Counted from the stretch's first letter, positions 11,761 to 20,879 are shown. The stretch: 64,000 nucleotides of DNA from Salininema proteolyticum (GCF_042685645.1 NZ_JBHUNX010000001.1:3782001-3846000), one strand, 5' to 3'. Program-made: numbers and translations. Notes: generated by a model not told the origin, from the letters alone.

Positions 11761-11789
11761 AGAAGCCCCCGGCACGTCCGGGGGCTTCT
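11761..11789 (+). terminator. Intrinsic terminator after acsA
   Basis: A perfect 12-bp stem (11761-11772 with 11778-11789) and a 5-nt loop, 12 bases after the acsA stop. Confidence 0.88.
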
Positions 11790-11836
11790 CCGTGTCCTCC
11801 CCGTACGGACGGTGTCTACCGAGTACAACCGGCGGA

Positions 11837-11856
11837 TTTTCAAAGAACTGTGAAAA
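11837..11856. promoter_or_regulatory. Inverted repeat upstream of nhaA
   Basis: Arms ttttca and tgaaaa separated by 8 bases, about 100 bases before nhaA and in a local AT-rich patch. Could be an operator. Weak evidence. Confidence 0.25.
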
Positions 11857-11957
11857 GAGATACTTTGGCCCGCGTCATCCTCCTCCGGTAGAGTGGCAGC
11901 GAGGTACCCCTCAGTCACGGACTCACAAGGCCCCGAAAGCCCGAGAAAAGGAGCCCG

Positions 11958-13184
11958 ATGCCCAAACGAATCCTGCGCCTCGTCCGCGGAGAGCACAAAG
12001 AGACACTGCGATTCCTGCGAGTGGAGACGACAGGGGGCCTACTGCTCCTCATCGGCGCCGTCCTCGCCATCATCATCGCCAACTCGCCCTGGGGCGACAC
12101 CTACAGCGCGATCCAGAGCACCTACATCGGCGTCGACGGCATCCTCAAGATGAACGTCCAGCACTGGGCGTCGGACTTCCTGCTGGCCTTCTTCTTCCTC
12201 GTCGTCGGCCTCGAACTCAAGCGCGAGATGGTCGTCGGCGAACTGCGCGACATCAAGAAGGCGCTGCTGCCGATCATCGCCGCCATCGGCGGCGTGGTCG
12301 TCCCGGGCCTCGTGGCCGTGGCCATCACCGCCGGCACCGACGACATGGGCAAGGTCTGGCCGATCCCCATGGCCACCGACATCGCCTTCGCCCTGGCCGT
12401 CCTCGCCATCTGCGCTCGCTCCCTACCCTCGAGCCTCCGCATCTTCCTGCTGACGCTGGCCATCGCCGACGACATCGTCGCCATCGGACTGATCGCCGCG
12501 CTCTACTCCAAGATCCAGGCCTACCCGCTGATCGCCTTCCTCGCGATCCTCGCAGCCTGGATCATCCTGCAGCGCAAACGCGTCAACAGCCTGTGGATCT
12601 ACGTGCCGCTGGCGCTGCTGGCCTGGTACTTCCTCTACAAGGCCGGCATCCACGCCACCATCGCCGGCGTCGCGCTCGGCCTCGCCACCCGCGTCCTCCC
12701 CGACGAGGACGAGAAGCTCGACGACACCCCGTGCGTCAAGACCGAGCACTTCTTCCAGCCCTTCAGCGCCGGAATCGCCGTGCCCGTGTTCGCGTTCTTC
12801 TCCGCCGGAGTCGCCCTCGACTCGGAGTCCCTCCAGGCCTTCACGGTCGACAAGGCCGCCATCGCGGTCGTCGTCGGACTCTTCCTCGGCAAGACCGTCG
12901 GCGTCACGCTCGGCGCCTGGCTGGCGCACGCGTTGAAGCTGGGCCGGCTCTCACCGGACCTCAAGTGGACGGACATCACCGCCGTCGCCGTCCTGTGCGG
13001 CTGCGGGTTCACCGTGGCCCTGCTCATCACCGAGCTCGCCTACCCCGTCGACATGGCCGGCGACAAACAGCAGCTGGTGAAGACCGGCGTCCTCGTCGGA
13101 TCGACGATCTCGGCCGTCGTGGGCGGATCCATCCTGGCGCTGCGCTCGCGCGCGGTCGCCAAGAAGCGCGCCGAGGCCGCCTAG
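11958..13184 (+). CDS. nhaA: Na+/H+ antiporter NhaA
   Basis: Exchanges cytosolic Na+ for external H+ to maintain pH and sodium balance; an integral membrane protein of 408 residues with about 12 hydrophobic segments. The family core is clear: MATDIAFALAVLAIC carries the helix IV region, and LTLAIADDIVAI carries the paired Asp residues of helix V used in ion binding. The gene starts at an ATG after the Shine-Dalgarno aaaagga. It is flanked by terminators on both sides, so it is probably its own transcription unit. Confidence 0.95.
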   Translation: MPKRILRLVRGEHKETLRFLRVETTGGLLLLIGAVLAIIIANSPWGDTYSAIQSTYIGVDGILKMNVQHWASDFLLAFFFLVVGLELKREMVVGELRDIKKALLPIIAAIGGVVVPGLVAVAITAGTDDMGKVWPIPMATDIAFALAVLAICARSLPSSLRIFLLTLAIADDIVAIGLIAALYSKIQAYPLIAFLAILAAWIILQRKRVNSLWIYVPLALLAWYFLYKAGIHATIAGVALGLATRVLPDEDEKLDDTPCVKTEHFFQPFSAGIAVPVFAFFSAGVALDSESLQAFTVDKAAIAVVVGLFLGKTVGVTLGAWLAHALKLGRLSPDLKWTDITAVAVLCGCGFTVALLITELAYPVDMAGDKQQLVKTGVLVGSTISAVVGGSILALRSRAVAKKRAEAA

Positions 13185-13195
13185 AACGACACCCG

Positions 13196-13240
13196 GGCCC
13201 CGGCCGGGAGGACGACCGACGTCTCCTCCCGGCCGGGGCC
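13196..13240 (+). terminator. Intrinsic terminator after nhaA
   Basis: A perfect 17-bp stem (13196-13212 with 13224-13240) followed by ttatat. It ends 15 bases before the next start codon, so the downstream gene is probably expressed by read-through or from a promoter inside nhaA. Confidence 0.85.
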
Positions 13241-13255
13241 TTATATCATCGGACT

Positions 13256-14203
13256 GTGTCCCAGCCGAAGACCTTCGACTCCTCCCTGGCCTTGCTCCCG
13301 GGCCCGTGGGAGCACCGCCATGTAGACGCCAACGGCATCCGATTCCACGTCGCCGAGGCCCGGCCCGCCGCCCCCAGGGACGCGCCCCTGGTGCTCCTTC
13401 TCCACGGATTCCCCGAGTACTGGGGCTCCTGGACCAACCAGATCCCGCGCCTCGCCGAGGCCGGGTACCGCGTCGTCGCCCCCGACCTGCGCGGATACGG
13501 GGCCACCGACAAACCGCCGCGGGGCTACGACGCCTACACCATGGCCGCCGACATCGTCGGACTCGTCCGGGCCCTCGGCGAGCGCCACGCCCACGTGGTC
13601 GGGCACGACCTCGGGGGCATCCTGGCCTTCGCGGCGGCGTCCTTCCACCCCAAGCAGTTCCGCAGCCTGACGGTCGTCTCGGCGGCCCACCCGCTGCGGC
13701 AGCGCGCGGCGCTCGCGGTCGACCCGCGCGGGCAGCTGGCGGCGTCGAAGCACCTGTTGGCCTTCCAGGCCCCCTACTACGACCGGCTCCTGGAGGCGAA
13801 GGACGCCGAGCGCGTCGGGAGGCTCATGGAACGCTGGTCCGGCCCCGCCTGGCGCGAGACGGAGGACTTCCGAGAGTACGTGCGCATGTGCCGGACGCTC
13901 ATACAGATCGAGCGGTCCTCGTTCTGCGCGCTAGAGGCGTTTCGGTGGCCGTTCCGCACCGCGACGGGCCTGGCCGGGCGGCGTTTCGTCAAACTGCTGC
14001 AGCAGCCCTTCGACGTGCCGACCCTGCAGGTGCACGGCGATCTGGACACGTGCGTGCTGCCGCGCACGGCGCAGGGTTCGGGACGCTACGTGCGGGGCGT
14101 GTACGAGTGGCGGCTGCTGCGGGGGCTCGGGCACTTCCCGCAGCGCGAGGCTCCGGACGCGATCACGGACGAGATCCTGGCCTGGATCGGCCGGAACCGG
14201 TGA
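13256..14203 (+). CDS. Alpha/beta hydrolase, epoxide hydrolase type
   Basis: A 315-residue alpha/beta-fold hydrolase. The oxyanion segment is HGFPEYWGSW. The nucleophile elbow GHDLGG carries Asp instead of Ser, which is the mark of epoxide hydrolases and haloalkane dehalogenases. The catalytic acid is in HGDLDTCV and the base His in GLGHFPQ. HGFPEYWGSW favours epoxide hydrolase over dehalogenase. The GTG start is inferred from the frame that begins after the nhaA terminator; no strong Shine-Dalgarno is seen. The substrate is unknown. Confidence 0.85.
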   Translation: MSQPKTFDSSLALLPGPWEHRHVDANGIRFHVAEARPAAPRDAPLVLLLHGFPEYWGSWTNQIPRLAEAGYRVVAPDLRGYGATDKPPRGYDAYTMAADIVGLVRALGERHAHVVGHDLGGILAFAAASFHPKQFRSLTVVSAAHPLRQRAALAVDPRGQLAASKHLLAFQAPYYDRLLEAKDAERVGRLMERWSGPAWRETEDFREYVRMCRTLIQIERSSFCALEAFRWPFRTATGLAGRRFVKLLQQPFDVPTLQVHGDLDTCVLPRTAQGSGRYVRGVYEWRLLRGLGHFPQREAPDAITDEILAWIGRNR

Positions 14204-14622
14204 CGAGCGGGTGAGGCGAGGCTCCCGACGGGCATACGGCAGGACACCCTCTCCGGCCGCCTGGCGGGAGCGTCGGACCCGGCCGCCTGGCGGGAGCGTC
14301 GGGCCCGAGGGAACGCCGACGTCCCTCCCCGCCCGGTTCAGCGGCCCGCCCTAGGCGCTCATACGCTGCGACGACGACGTCCCGAACCCGTTCGTCCACA
14401 GGTGCGGGCCGCACCTGTGGACAACTCCGGGACGACCCAGACCCACCACCTCCGACCTGCCGAAACCCCGTGCCCGTCCACCCCTGCGGACAGGTCGGCG
14501 CCGTCACGGGTGACGAGCATGTGCCCAACTCCCCCGCCCGACGCCTCCCGTCCCCTGTGAAGAAGTCCTGGCCCGAGGAGAGACGAACCCGGGCGGACCA
14601 TCCGTCGGGAAGAATGGGCGGC
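14204..14622. other. Gene-free region with a small tandem duplication
   Basis: About 420 bases without a convincing gene. The only structure found is the 26-bp tandem duplication listed separately. Frames reading through it are shadows. Confidence 0.5.
14253..14304. repeat. 26-bp tandem duplication
   Basis: Two head-to-tail copies (14253-14278 and 14279-14304), identical at 25 of 26 positions. Probably a recent replication slippage. Confidence 0.8.
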
Positions 14623-15552
14623 ATGAGAACTGTGGACATCAAGGGCACCGACCTGCGGCCCTCCAACATCGTCCTGGGGATGATGCGCATCGACTCCCTC
14701 TCCGACGAGGAGATCCGCACACTGGTCAAGACGGCGCTCGACGAGGGCGTCACCGTCATCGACCACGCCGACATCTACGGCGGCGAACGCCACCGGTGCG
14801 AGGCGCGCTTCGGCGGGGCCGTCACGCTCACGCCGGAAGAGCGCGAGAACGTCGTCATCCAGAGCAAGTGCGGCATCCGGCCGGGATTCTTCGACTTCTC
14901 CCGCGACCACATAGTCCGCTCCGTCGAGGGCTCCCTCGAGGCCCTCGGCACCGACTACCTCGACCTGCTCCTCCTCCACCGGCCCGACACGCTCGTCGAG
15001 CCCGACGAGGTGGCCGCGGCCTTCGACGAGCTCCACCAGTCGGGCAAGGTGCGGAACTTCGGCGTCTCCAACCACACGCCCGGACAGATCGAGCTGCTCA
15101 AGAAGTCCGTCCGACAGCCGCTGCCGGTCAACCAGGTGCAGTTCGGCCTCGGCCACGCCCCGCTGGTCGCCTCGGGGATCGCGTCGAACATGGAGACGCT
15201 GCCCCAGTCGGTCGACCGCGACGGCGGGCTCCTGGACTACTCGCGCCTGAACGACATCACCCTGCAGGCGTGGTCGCCGTTCCAGAAGGGCTACTTCGAC
15301 GGGGTCTTCCTCGGCGACCGGGAGGACTACGCGGAGCTGAACGACGCGTTGAACGCGCTCTCGGAGGAGTCCGGCCTCAGCCCGACCGCGCTCGCTGTCT
15401 CCTGGATCACCCGGCACCCGGCGGACATGCAGGTCGTCATCGGCACGACCAGTCCCGAGCGGGTCCGCGAGGCCGCGGCCGGCTCGGACTACCGGATGAG
15501 CCGTGAGGCGTGGTACCGGCTGTTCACCGCCGCCGGGTACACGCTTCCCTAG
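14623..15552 (+). CDS. Aldo/keto reductase, YdhF type
   Basis: An NAD(P)H-dependent carbonyl reductase of 309 residues with a TIM barrel. The catalytic tetrad is visible: Asp and Tyr in VIDHADIYGG, Lys in VIQSKCGIR, and His in LLLHRPD. The phrases DHADIYGG, SKCGI, LLLHRPD and HQSGKVRNFGVSNHTP closely follow the E. coli YdhF subfamily. The ATG at 14623 sits 10 nt after gggaag; an in-frame ATG at 14614 is possible. It stands alone, convergent with the GNAT gene. The substrate is unknown. Confidence 0.88.
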   Translation: MRTVDIKGTDLRPSNIVLGMMRIDSLSDEEIRTLVKTALDEGVTVIDHADIYGGERHRCEARFGGAVTLTPEERENVVIQSKCGIRPGFFDFSRDHIVRSVEGSLEALGTDYLDLLLLHRPDTLVEPDEVAAAFDELHQSGKVRNFGVSNHTPGQIELLKKSVRQPLPVNQVQFGLGHAPLVASGIASNMETLPQSVDRDGGLLDYSRLNDITLQAWSPFQKGYFDGVFLGDREDYAELNDALNALSEESGLSPTALAVSWITRHPADMQVVIGTTSPERVREAAAGSDYRMSREAWYRLFTAAGYTLP

Positions 15553-15724
15553 CCGAGCCGCCCTCCGGCGTCGGGGGTAGTCGCCTCGGGACGCGGCAGC
15601 GCTCTCTTGGAGCGGATCCCGGCGGGCCCCGGTGTGCCGTCCGGGGACCGCCGGGGGTCCGCATGGGGAAAGTCTCGGGGCCGTTCCGCCATACTAGTCT
15701 ATGTACGGTTGTGGCACAACGGAT

Positions 15725-16765
15725 CTACTGCCCATTCCCTCCGTCGAGGCGTTTCTGGAAGACGGCGGAGCCGCCGAAGACCTCGTAGCCCAGGGCGTCG
15801 TTGACGGCCGCCATGGGGGCGTTGGCGTTCGCGTTGGCGGAGAACACCCGCTCGATGCCCGGCCGCAGGGAGCGCAGCCGCCGCTGGTTGGCGACCTTCA
15901 TGAGCAGCCCCAGCTGGCGGCCCCGGTGCGCTGGGTCCACAATGGTGATGCCCTGGTTCGCCCATTTCTCCTCGCCCGGAATCACCCAGAGCTGGGTGTG
16001 CCCCGCCACCTCCCCGGTCCGCTCCTGGACGGCGATGGTGTGCACGGCGGTCAGCCCGCGCCGGCGTTCGATCCGCTCCCCGGCCCGTATCCGATCCACG
16101 TCGTACTCCGAGTCCTCGCGGACCCAACTGCCGGTGGGCTGGTCGGCGAGCATTCGGGACTCGAGGGCCGCGTATCCAGCGGCATACTTCTCCGGCACCG
16201 GTCCGGCCCATCCGGTGATTCGGTAGCCCTCCGCCTTCGGCAGGGCGGCCGCCTCCTTGCGCGCCAGCCCGGGGCCCATGGTCTCCGCCAGCACATTGCG
16301 TCGCACCTTTCCACTCAGGGCACGTTCGTAGCCAGTACGTTCGGCGAAGGGGCCGACCGTGTCGTTCTCGGCCGCGCCCAGCGCCAGGGGCGGCCACCCG
16401 GAGACCACGGACCTGCCCTGCTCCGCCGCGAAGGACTCCAGGTGCTCCAGCAGCGCCGTTCCCATTCCGCGGCGGCGGTGTCGCGGGTGGACGTAGACCG
16501 ATCCCTGGCAGAGGCTCCCGTTCTCCTTCAGGAAGAGCGTCGCCCGGCAGCCGCCCACCGCTTCACCGTCCTCCCACCAGAGCCATTCGCGGGTGGAGGA
16601 GTCGGGAGAGGGGACGGCGAGGCCTGCCGCGAGCAGGGCCGGGGTCTGCACGGGGTGGTGCGGGAAGTCGTGTTCGGCGATCGCCTCGTGGAGGTCGAGC
16701 CATCGGGACACCGTGCTGGGATCGGCGATGTCCAATGGGCGCAACTGAGGTGAGGAGAGGGTCAT
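15725..16765 (-). CDS. Tandem GNAT-family N-acetyltransferase
   Basis: A 346-residue cytosolic protein with two GNAT domains. The first (about residues 1-160) has the acetyl-CoA loop VYVHPRHRRRGMGTALL. The second (about 175-340) has ITIVDPAHRGRQLGLLMKVAN. Such double-GNAT proteins in actinomycetes acetylate small molecules or peptides, but the substrate here cannot be named. The ATG at 16765 begins MTLSSPQLRPLD after a G-rich Shine-Dalgarno; longer in-frame starts run through low-quality sequence. Confidence 0.85.
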   Translation of the reverse strand: MTLSSPQLRPLDIADPSTVSRWLDLHEAIAEHDFPHHPVQTPALLAAGLAVPSPDSSTREWLWWEDGEAVGGCRATLFLKENGSLCQGSVYVHPRHRRRGMGTALLEHLESFAAEQGRSVVSGWPPLALGAAENDTVGPFAERTGYERALSGKVRRNVLAETMGPGLARKEAAALPKAEGYRITGWAGPVPEKYAAGYAALESRMLADQPTGSWVREDSEYDVDRIRAGERIERRRGLTAVHTIAVQERTGEVAGHTQLWVIPGEEKWANQGITIVDPAHRGRQLGLLMKVANQRRLRSLRPGIERVFSANANANAPMAAVNDALGYEVFGGSAVFQKRLDGGNGQ

Positions 16766-17086
16766 GGCCCCCAGTATCGCAAGCAACGACCTGGATATCA
16801 ATGAACGTACATCCATCGCGTGGGTCGTCCCATGGTCGGAGATCCGAAGGGGACGATGGATCCCCGCCGACGGCCGTCCGCCTCGGCCCGCGCCGGCAGC
16901 CGACGGTGAGAGAGCACGCCGGGCGGCCGTGGTTCGCGAGCGGGCCCGTCCGCCCGCGCCCGGACACGGGTGGGCGCGGACGGACGCGGGCGAACGCGGC
17001 CGGAAGAGCTCCGGAGACGTGGCCTCCGGGCCGGGTGACCGAACATGCAGCGGCCGGCCCGGACTCCCCGCCGGGCCGTTGACCAC
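16766..17086. other. Gene-free region upstream of the GNAT gene
   Basis: About 320 bases. The first 60 next to the GNAT start are AT-richer and may carry its promoter. Nothing else recognised. Confidence 0.45.
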
Positions 17087-17452
17087 TCATTCGGGCCGGT
17101 GAAAGCCGTTACGGCGCTGCTCCTCGTGTTTGCCCTTCCAGTAGTTGATCTGGCGGATCACGTCGGAGCGGGCCTCGTCCAGGGCCGGATCGAGCTCGGG
17201 CTTGGTGGAGGTGCCGACGAAGGTCGTGGCGCCCTTGGACGCGATGGCCACCTCTACGACCACACGCTGTTCGGGGCCCTCGCGGTCCTTCGCCCCGACC
17301 TCTATGCGGATCTTCTCCGGGTCCACCTTCTGGAGGCGGCGGCCGAGCGGCATGAGGCGGTCGATGACGGGCTCCCGCTCGTCCTCCTCGAAGCCGTATC
17401 CCAGGTCAACGCACTGTTCAAGGAGCATCCTGGCTTCTTCGTTCTGTTCCAT
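17087..17452 (-). CDS. Small protein resembling the S30AE / HPF ribosome-associated domain
   Basis: A 121-residue acidic protein. After an N-terminal helical part (residues 1-45), the rest reads like a beta-alpha-beta-beta-beta-alpha unit: KIRIEVGAKDREG, RVVVEVAIASKGA, TTFVGTSTKP, then the helix LDEARSDVIRQINYWKGK. This pattern recalls the N-terminal domain of hibernation-promoting factors, which also end in a helix of the DEAVDKLERQLRKYK kind. The similarity is weak and by eye. The ATG at 17452 follows gaggg. No operon partner is evident. Confidence 0.6.
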   Translation of the reverse strand: MEQNEEARMLLEQCVDLGYGFEEDEREPVIDRLMPLGRRLQKVDPEKIRIEVGAKDREGPEQRVVVEVAIASKGATTFVGTSTKPELDPALDEARSDVIRQINYWKGKHEEQRRNGFHRPE

Positions 17453-18174
17453 ACCCTCAACCTAGCGCCCTTCGCGGCGCGGAGTGAGCGGAATTCACGG
17501 CATGGGCGGAGCGGCCGCGCAGGAGAAAGGCCCATGCGGCGCCTCGTCGGGGAAGGCCGAGGGGCTAGGAGAACGAGCGGCCGACGGCGAACGACGATCC
17601 GGCGTTCGAGCGGCATGCCGGCCCCTGGGGAACCCTCCACCGAACGCCGGCGCGGCTCCGAACACAGGCGAGAAGGCCGACCCGCACATTGACTCCGCAC
17701 AGTGGCCCCGCACAACGCACCTGAGCGACTGAACTGCAAAAAGGCCCTGAACACAGTGGTCGGGAGATCATAGAATCACGTCGGCTGGCGCTGCTCGACT
17801 AAGTCTTCACCCCGGGACTCGGAGTCGACCGGGGAAATGCGCTTGGATTCTACAATCTCCCGCACCACGTATTCTGCTAGTTGCACCCGGGGAAGTCAAG
17901 GGCTACCGCGTCCTCCGACTGTCAGATGCATGACACACTTCTGTTGCACCCCAGTTTATTAGGATATTCTGTGGAGCTCACCCCCGATTATTGGCCTGAC
18001 CGCGCCCCCGGCGAGCCGGTCGTCGGACGGCTTTCCCGCCGTTCCTCGAACAGACGTGCAAAGACCGCCGGGCCCGGGGTGACCGGGCGGCCGGCGGCCG
18101 CGTAGATCTTCTACTACTGGGTGAGAACCCGACGTCGCAGCATCAGGCACTCGGTGCGAGTTGTGCCCTGGAGT
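17453..18174. other. Gene-poor region with a structured element
   Basis: About 720 bases without a convincing gene. Several short frames exist on both strands, but none shows a family motif. The middle part (about 17740-17990) is AT-richer and contains the long inverted-repeat element listed separately. Confidence 0.5.
17756..17868. repeat. Long imperfect inverted repeat enclosing a second hairpin
   Basis: The core arms are 17 bp (17761-17777 and 17846-17862) and match at 15 of 17 positions. With one bulged base they extend outward to gtggt / accac, about 22 bp. Inside, ccccgg...ccgggg at about 17811-17834 forms a further stem. This could be a structured RNA, a cruciform site or a miniature inverted-repeat element. 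No transposase is nearby. Confidence 0.5.
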
Positions 18175-19440
18175 CTAGTCGAGCAGTCCGGCCTGCTTGG
18201 CCGATTTGAGCGACGCGTCCACCGTATGGGTGGGTCCCGCCTGAGCGGCCACCGCGTCCAGCGTCTTGAGGCCCTCGCCGGTGTTGTAGACGACGGTCTC
18301 GGCGTCGGGGTCGAGCCGACCCTCGTCGAGGAGCTTCTTGAGCGTCGCGACGGAGACGCCGCCCGCGGTCTCGGCGAAGATCCCGGTGGTCCGGGCCAGC
18401 AGACGGATGCCCTCGCGGATCTCGTCGTCGTCCACCTTGGCGAAGGCGCCGCCGGTGGCCCGCACGGACTCGATGGCGTAGGGCCCGGCGGCCGGGTCGC
18501 CGATGTTGAGGCTCTTGGCGATGCCGGTCGGCTTGACCGGCGTGATGACGTCGGTGTCGGCGTCGAAGGCGTCGGCGATCGGCGAGCAGCCCGCAGACTG
18601 GGCGCCGAAGACGCGCACCTTGGCCTGGTCGGTCAGTCCGATCTCGGCGCACTCCTCGAAGGCCTTGTGCACCTTCGTCAGCAGCTCCCCGGAGGCGGCG
18701 GGGATGACGACCTGCTCGGGCAGGCGCCACCCGAGCTGCTCGGCGACCTCGTAGCCGAGCGTCTTGGAGCCCTCGGCGTAGTACGGGCGGATGTTGACGT
18801 TGACGAACGCGGTCTTCTCGAACTCGTCGGTCTCGGTCAGCTGCGAGCACAGCCGGTTGACGTCGTCGTAGGAGCCGTTCACGGCCACCAGCCCGCCGCC
18901 GTAGACGGCGGTGGTGACGACCTTGCCGGTCTCCAGGTCATAGGGGATGAAGACGATGGACTCGTACCCGGCCCGCGCGGCGTGCGCGGCCACCGAGTTG
19001 GCGAGGTTACCCGTCGAGGCGCAGGCGAGGCGGTCGAAACCGAGTTTCCCGGCGGCGGAGGCGGCGACGGACACGACGCGGTCCTTGAAGGAGTGCGTCG
19101 GGTTCGCGCTGTCGTCCTTGATCCAGACCTTGCGCATACCCAGCTCGCGAGCCAGGTTGTCGGCCTCCACCAGCGGGGTCAGTCCCGGGTTGAGGCTGAG
19201 GCGGTCGGATTCGTTCTGTCCCACCGGGAGAAGTCCTGCGTAGCGCCAGAGGTTCTGCGGTCCGGACTCGATCTGCTCACGTGTCACGCGGGCGAGCGCG
19301 GCGGCGTCGTAGTTGACCTCGAGCGGCCCGAAGCACTCCCAACAGGCGTGCTGGGCGATGAGGTCGTACGTGGCCTGACAGTTGCGGCAGATGAGGCCGA
19401 TGGCCGGAGTGTCACCGAAAACGGGGTGTGCGGATGGCAT
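18175..19440 (-). CDS. thrC: Threonine synthase (zinc-ribbon long form)
   Basis: A PLP enzyme converting O-phosphohomoserine to threonine; 421 residues. The N-terminus has a zinc-ribbon-like four-Cys motif (CRNC ... CWEC, residues about 18-38). The PLP Lys is in PTHSFKDRVV. The phosphate-binding loop is ASTGNLANSVAAHAAR. The C-terminal part has YNTGEGLKT. The ATG at 19440 follows the Shine-Dalgarno ggaggag at 19450-19456; an ATG about 20 bases upstream lies inside the riboswitch stem and is less likely. A SAM-I riboswitch occupies the leader, which is notable because threonine synthase competes with methionine synthesis for homoserine. Confidence 0.93.
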   Translation of the reverse strand: MPSAHPVFGDTPAIGLICRNCQATYDLIAQHACWECFGPLEVNYDAAALARVTREQIESGPQNLWRYAGLLPVGQNESDRLSLNPGLTPLVEADNLARELGMRKVWIKDDSANPTHSFKDRVVSVAASAAGKLGFDRLACASTGNLANSVAAHAARAGYESIVFIPYDLETGKVVTTAVYGGGLVAVNGSYDDVNRLCSQLTETDEFEKTAFVNVNIRPYYAEGSKTLGYEVAEQLGWRLPEQVVIPAASGELLTKVHKAFEECAEIGLTDQAKVRVFGAQSAGCSPIADAFDADTDVITPVKPTGIAKSLNIGDPAAGPYAIESVRATGGAFAKVDDDEIREGIRLLARTTGIFAETAGGVSVATLKKLLDEGRLDPDAETVVYNTGEGLKTLDAVAAQAGPTHTVDASLKSAKQAGLLD

Positions 19441-20060
19441 AAGTAGAGGCTCCTCCCTCATCTTTCCCGCGGAGGATCTCTCGCCGCGGGCCGGACTTGG
19501 CACCTGCCCGTCGGGTGGTTGCCGCAGTCTCACAGGGCCGGTTCCCTCGACTGCTCTGGATAAGGTGTTGCTTCCGAGTACGCGTGCTCGAAGGCACCTC
19601 GGATGTTACGGGTGTTCCTAACCGCTTGGCAAGGAAAGTTCCACATCATGGAAGGAATCGGGGGATCCCCGGGCGCCTCGCGCGCGCCCACCAGGGAAGA
19701 GCGAAGGACATGGATATGACACTGGGGAGCCCGGCGAAGATCCTGGGCACGAACTACTGATGCCGCCGTTGCCGCGCCTGCCGGAGGCGTGCGGTCGCGC
19801 CGGCACGGGCGGCACGGATCGGGCCCGAGGGCGTTTGGCGGCTCGGAACGGCCGACCGGTGTCCGCATTGTGGGACGCGATTGCGGGAGTTGCGGGCGGT
19901 CAAAAGTCCATAAAGCACTGATATGGATTCCCGGGCACGGCAAGGACCCACGCGAGTTCAAGCATCCGTGGAAGGAGTCAGAGGCTCTCGCCGACAATCA
20001 GTTTCGCGCGGCGCGCGTGCGCTTCCGTCGCTTCGTACCGGTGGACCCGGTGTACATGCT
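19441..20060. other. thrC leader and gene-free spacer to folP
   Basis: The left part is the SAM riboswitch. From about 19570 to 20000 no gene or RNA is recognised. The right end carries the first copy of a 26-bp repeat. Confidence 0.5.
19457..19564 (-). ncRNA. SAM-I (S-box) riboswitch in the thrC leader
   Basis: Read on the minus strand, the S-box core is complete. P1 5' strand is cttatc. P2 is gcagtc/gactgc with the conserved cgagggaaccggccctgtga core. P3 follows as ggcaacc ... caggtgcc, then aagtcc. P4 is cccgcgg/ccgcggg. The P1 3' strand gatgag pairs with cttatc using one G-U. The P1 3' strand directly abuts the Shine-Dalgarno ggaggag (19450-19456), so control of translation initiation is likely. 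Motif matches to the S-box consensus are by eye, but there are many of them. Confidence 0.88.
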
Positions 20061-20086
20061 TCAGTTTCGCGCGGCGCGCGTGCGCT
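19998..20086. repeat. 26-bp perfect direct repeat, one copy forming the folP 3' end
   Basis: Copies at 19998-20023 and 20061-20086 are identical and 63 bases apart. The second copy encodes the last residues and stop of folP; the first lies just downstream. It looks like a duplicated gene end. Confidence 0.85.
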
Positions 20087-20879
20087 CCCAGACGGCTCGG
20101 ACGTCGTATGTGGACTGGATGTCGTGGACGCGGACGCCCCAGGCGCCGGCCTCGAAGGCCAGGACGCTCGTGGCGGCGGTGGCGGTGTCGCGCCCCGACG
20201 GCGGGCGGTCGCGGCCCTCCAGCTCCCCCAGGAGCCGCCCGAGGTAGCTCTTGCGGGAGGCGGCGAACAGGACCGGGTAGCCCAGCGCGGTCAGCTGGTC
20301 CAGGTGGGCCGACAGGGCCCAGTTGTGCTCGGCGGTCTTGGCGAAGCCGATGCCCGGGTCGATGACGATCTGGCCCGCGTCCACACCGGAGTCCAGGGCG
20401 TACTCGACGCGGTCCTCGAGCTCGGCCTTGACGTCGGCGACCACGTCGTCGTAGCGGGCGAGCTTCTGCATGTCGGCGGAGTGGCCCCTCCAGTGCATGA
20501 GGATCCACTTCACGCCCGTGGAGGCGATCACGGAGGCCATGTCCGGGTCGGCGAGCCCGCCGGAGACGTCGTTGACGATCGTCGCGCCGGCCTCGATCGC
20601 GGCGGCCGCGACCTGGGCGCGCATGGTGTCGACCGAGACGGTCACGCCCCTCTCGGCGAGCGCGGCGATGACGTCGACGACGCGTTCGATCTCGACGGGG
20701 GCGTCGACGCGCTCGGCGCCGGGGCGGGTGGACTCGCCGCCCACGTCGATGATGTCGGCCCCCTCGGACGTCATGCGGAGGGCATGGGCGATGGCGTCCT
20801 CGCGGTCGAGGTACTTGCCGCCGTCGGAGAACGAGTCCGGCGTGACGTTGAGAATGCCCATGATCTTCGGTGAACTCAC
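20061..20879 (-). CDS. folP: Dihydropteroate synthase
   Basis: Joins p-aminobenzoate to dihydropterin pyrophosphate in folate synthesis; the sulfonamide target. 272 residues with a TIM barrel. Signatures: ILNVTPDSFSDGG near the N-terminus, SVDTMRAQV, IVNDVSGG, IDPGIGFAKTAEHNW, and ASRKSYLG with the conserved Arg-Lys. The last is followed by a long variable stretch (EGRDRPPSGRDTATAA) normal for the family. The start is uncertain: the GTG at 20879 lies only one base after ggagg, while the next ATG at 20861 is 19 bases away. Actinomycetes can have two folP paralogues; this one stands outside a fol operon. Confidence 0.92.
   Translation of the reverse strand: MSSPKIMGILNVTPDSFSDGGKYLDREDAIAHALRMTSEGADIIDVGGESTRPGAERVDAPVEIERVVDVIAALAERGVTVSVDTMRAQVAAAAIEAGATIVNDVSGGLADPDMASVIASTGVKWILMHWRGHSADMQKLARYDDVVADVKAELEDRVEYALDSGVDAGQIVIDPGIGFAKTAEHNWALSAHLDQLTALGYPVLFAASRKSYLGRLLGELEGRDRPPSGRDTATAATSVLAFEAGAWGVRVHDIQSTYDVRAVWERTRAARN

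Noticed and set aside
17881..18105. 74-codon plus-strand frame in the gene-poor spacer
   Set aside because: Starts with a plausible ELTPDYW stretch but no ribosome site, family or conserved pattern supports it.
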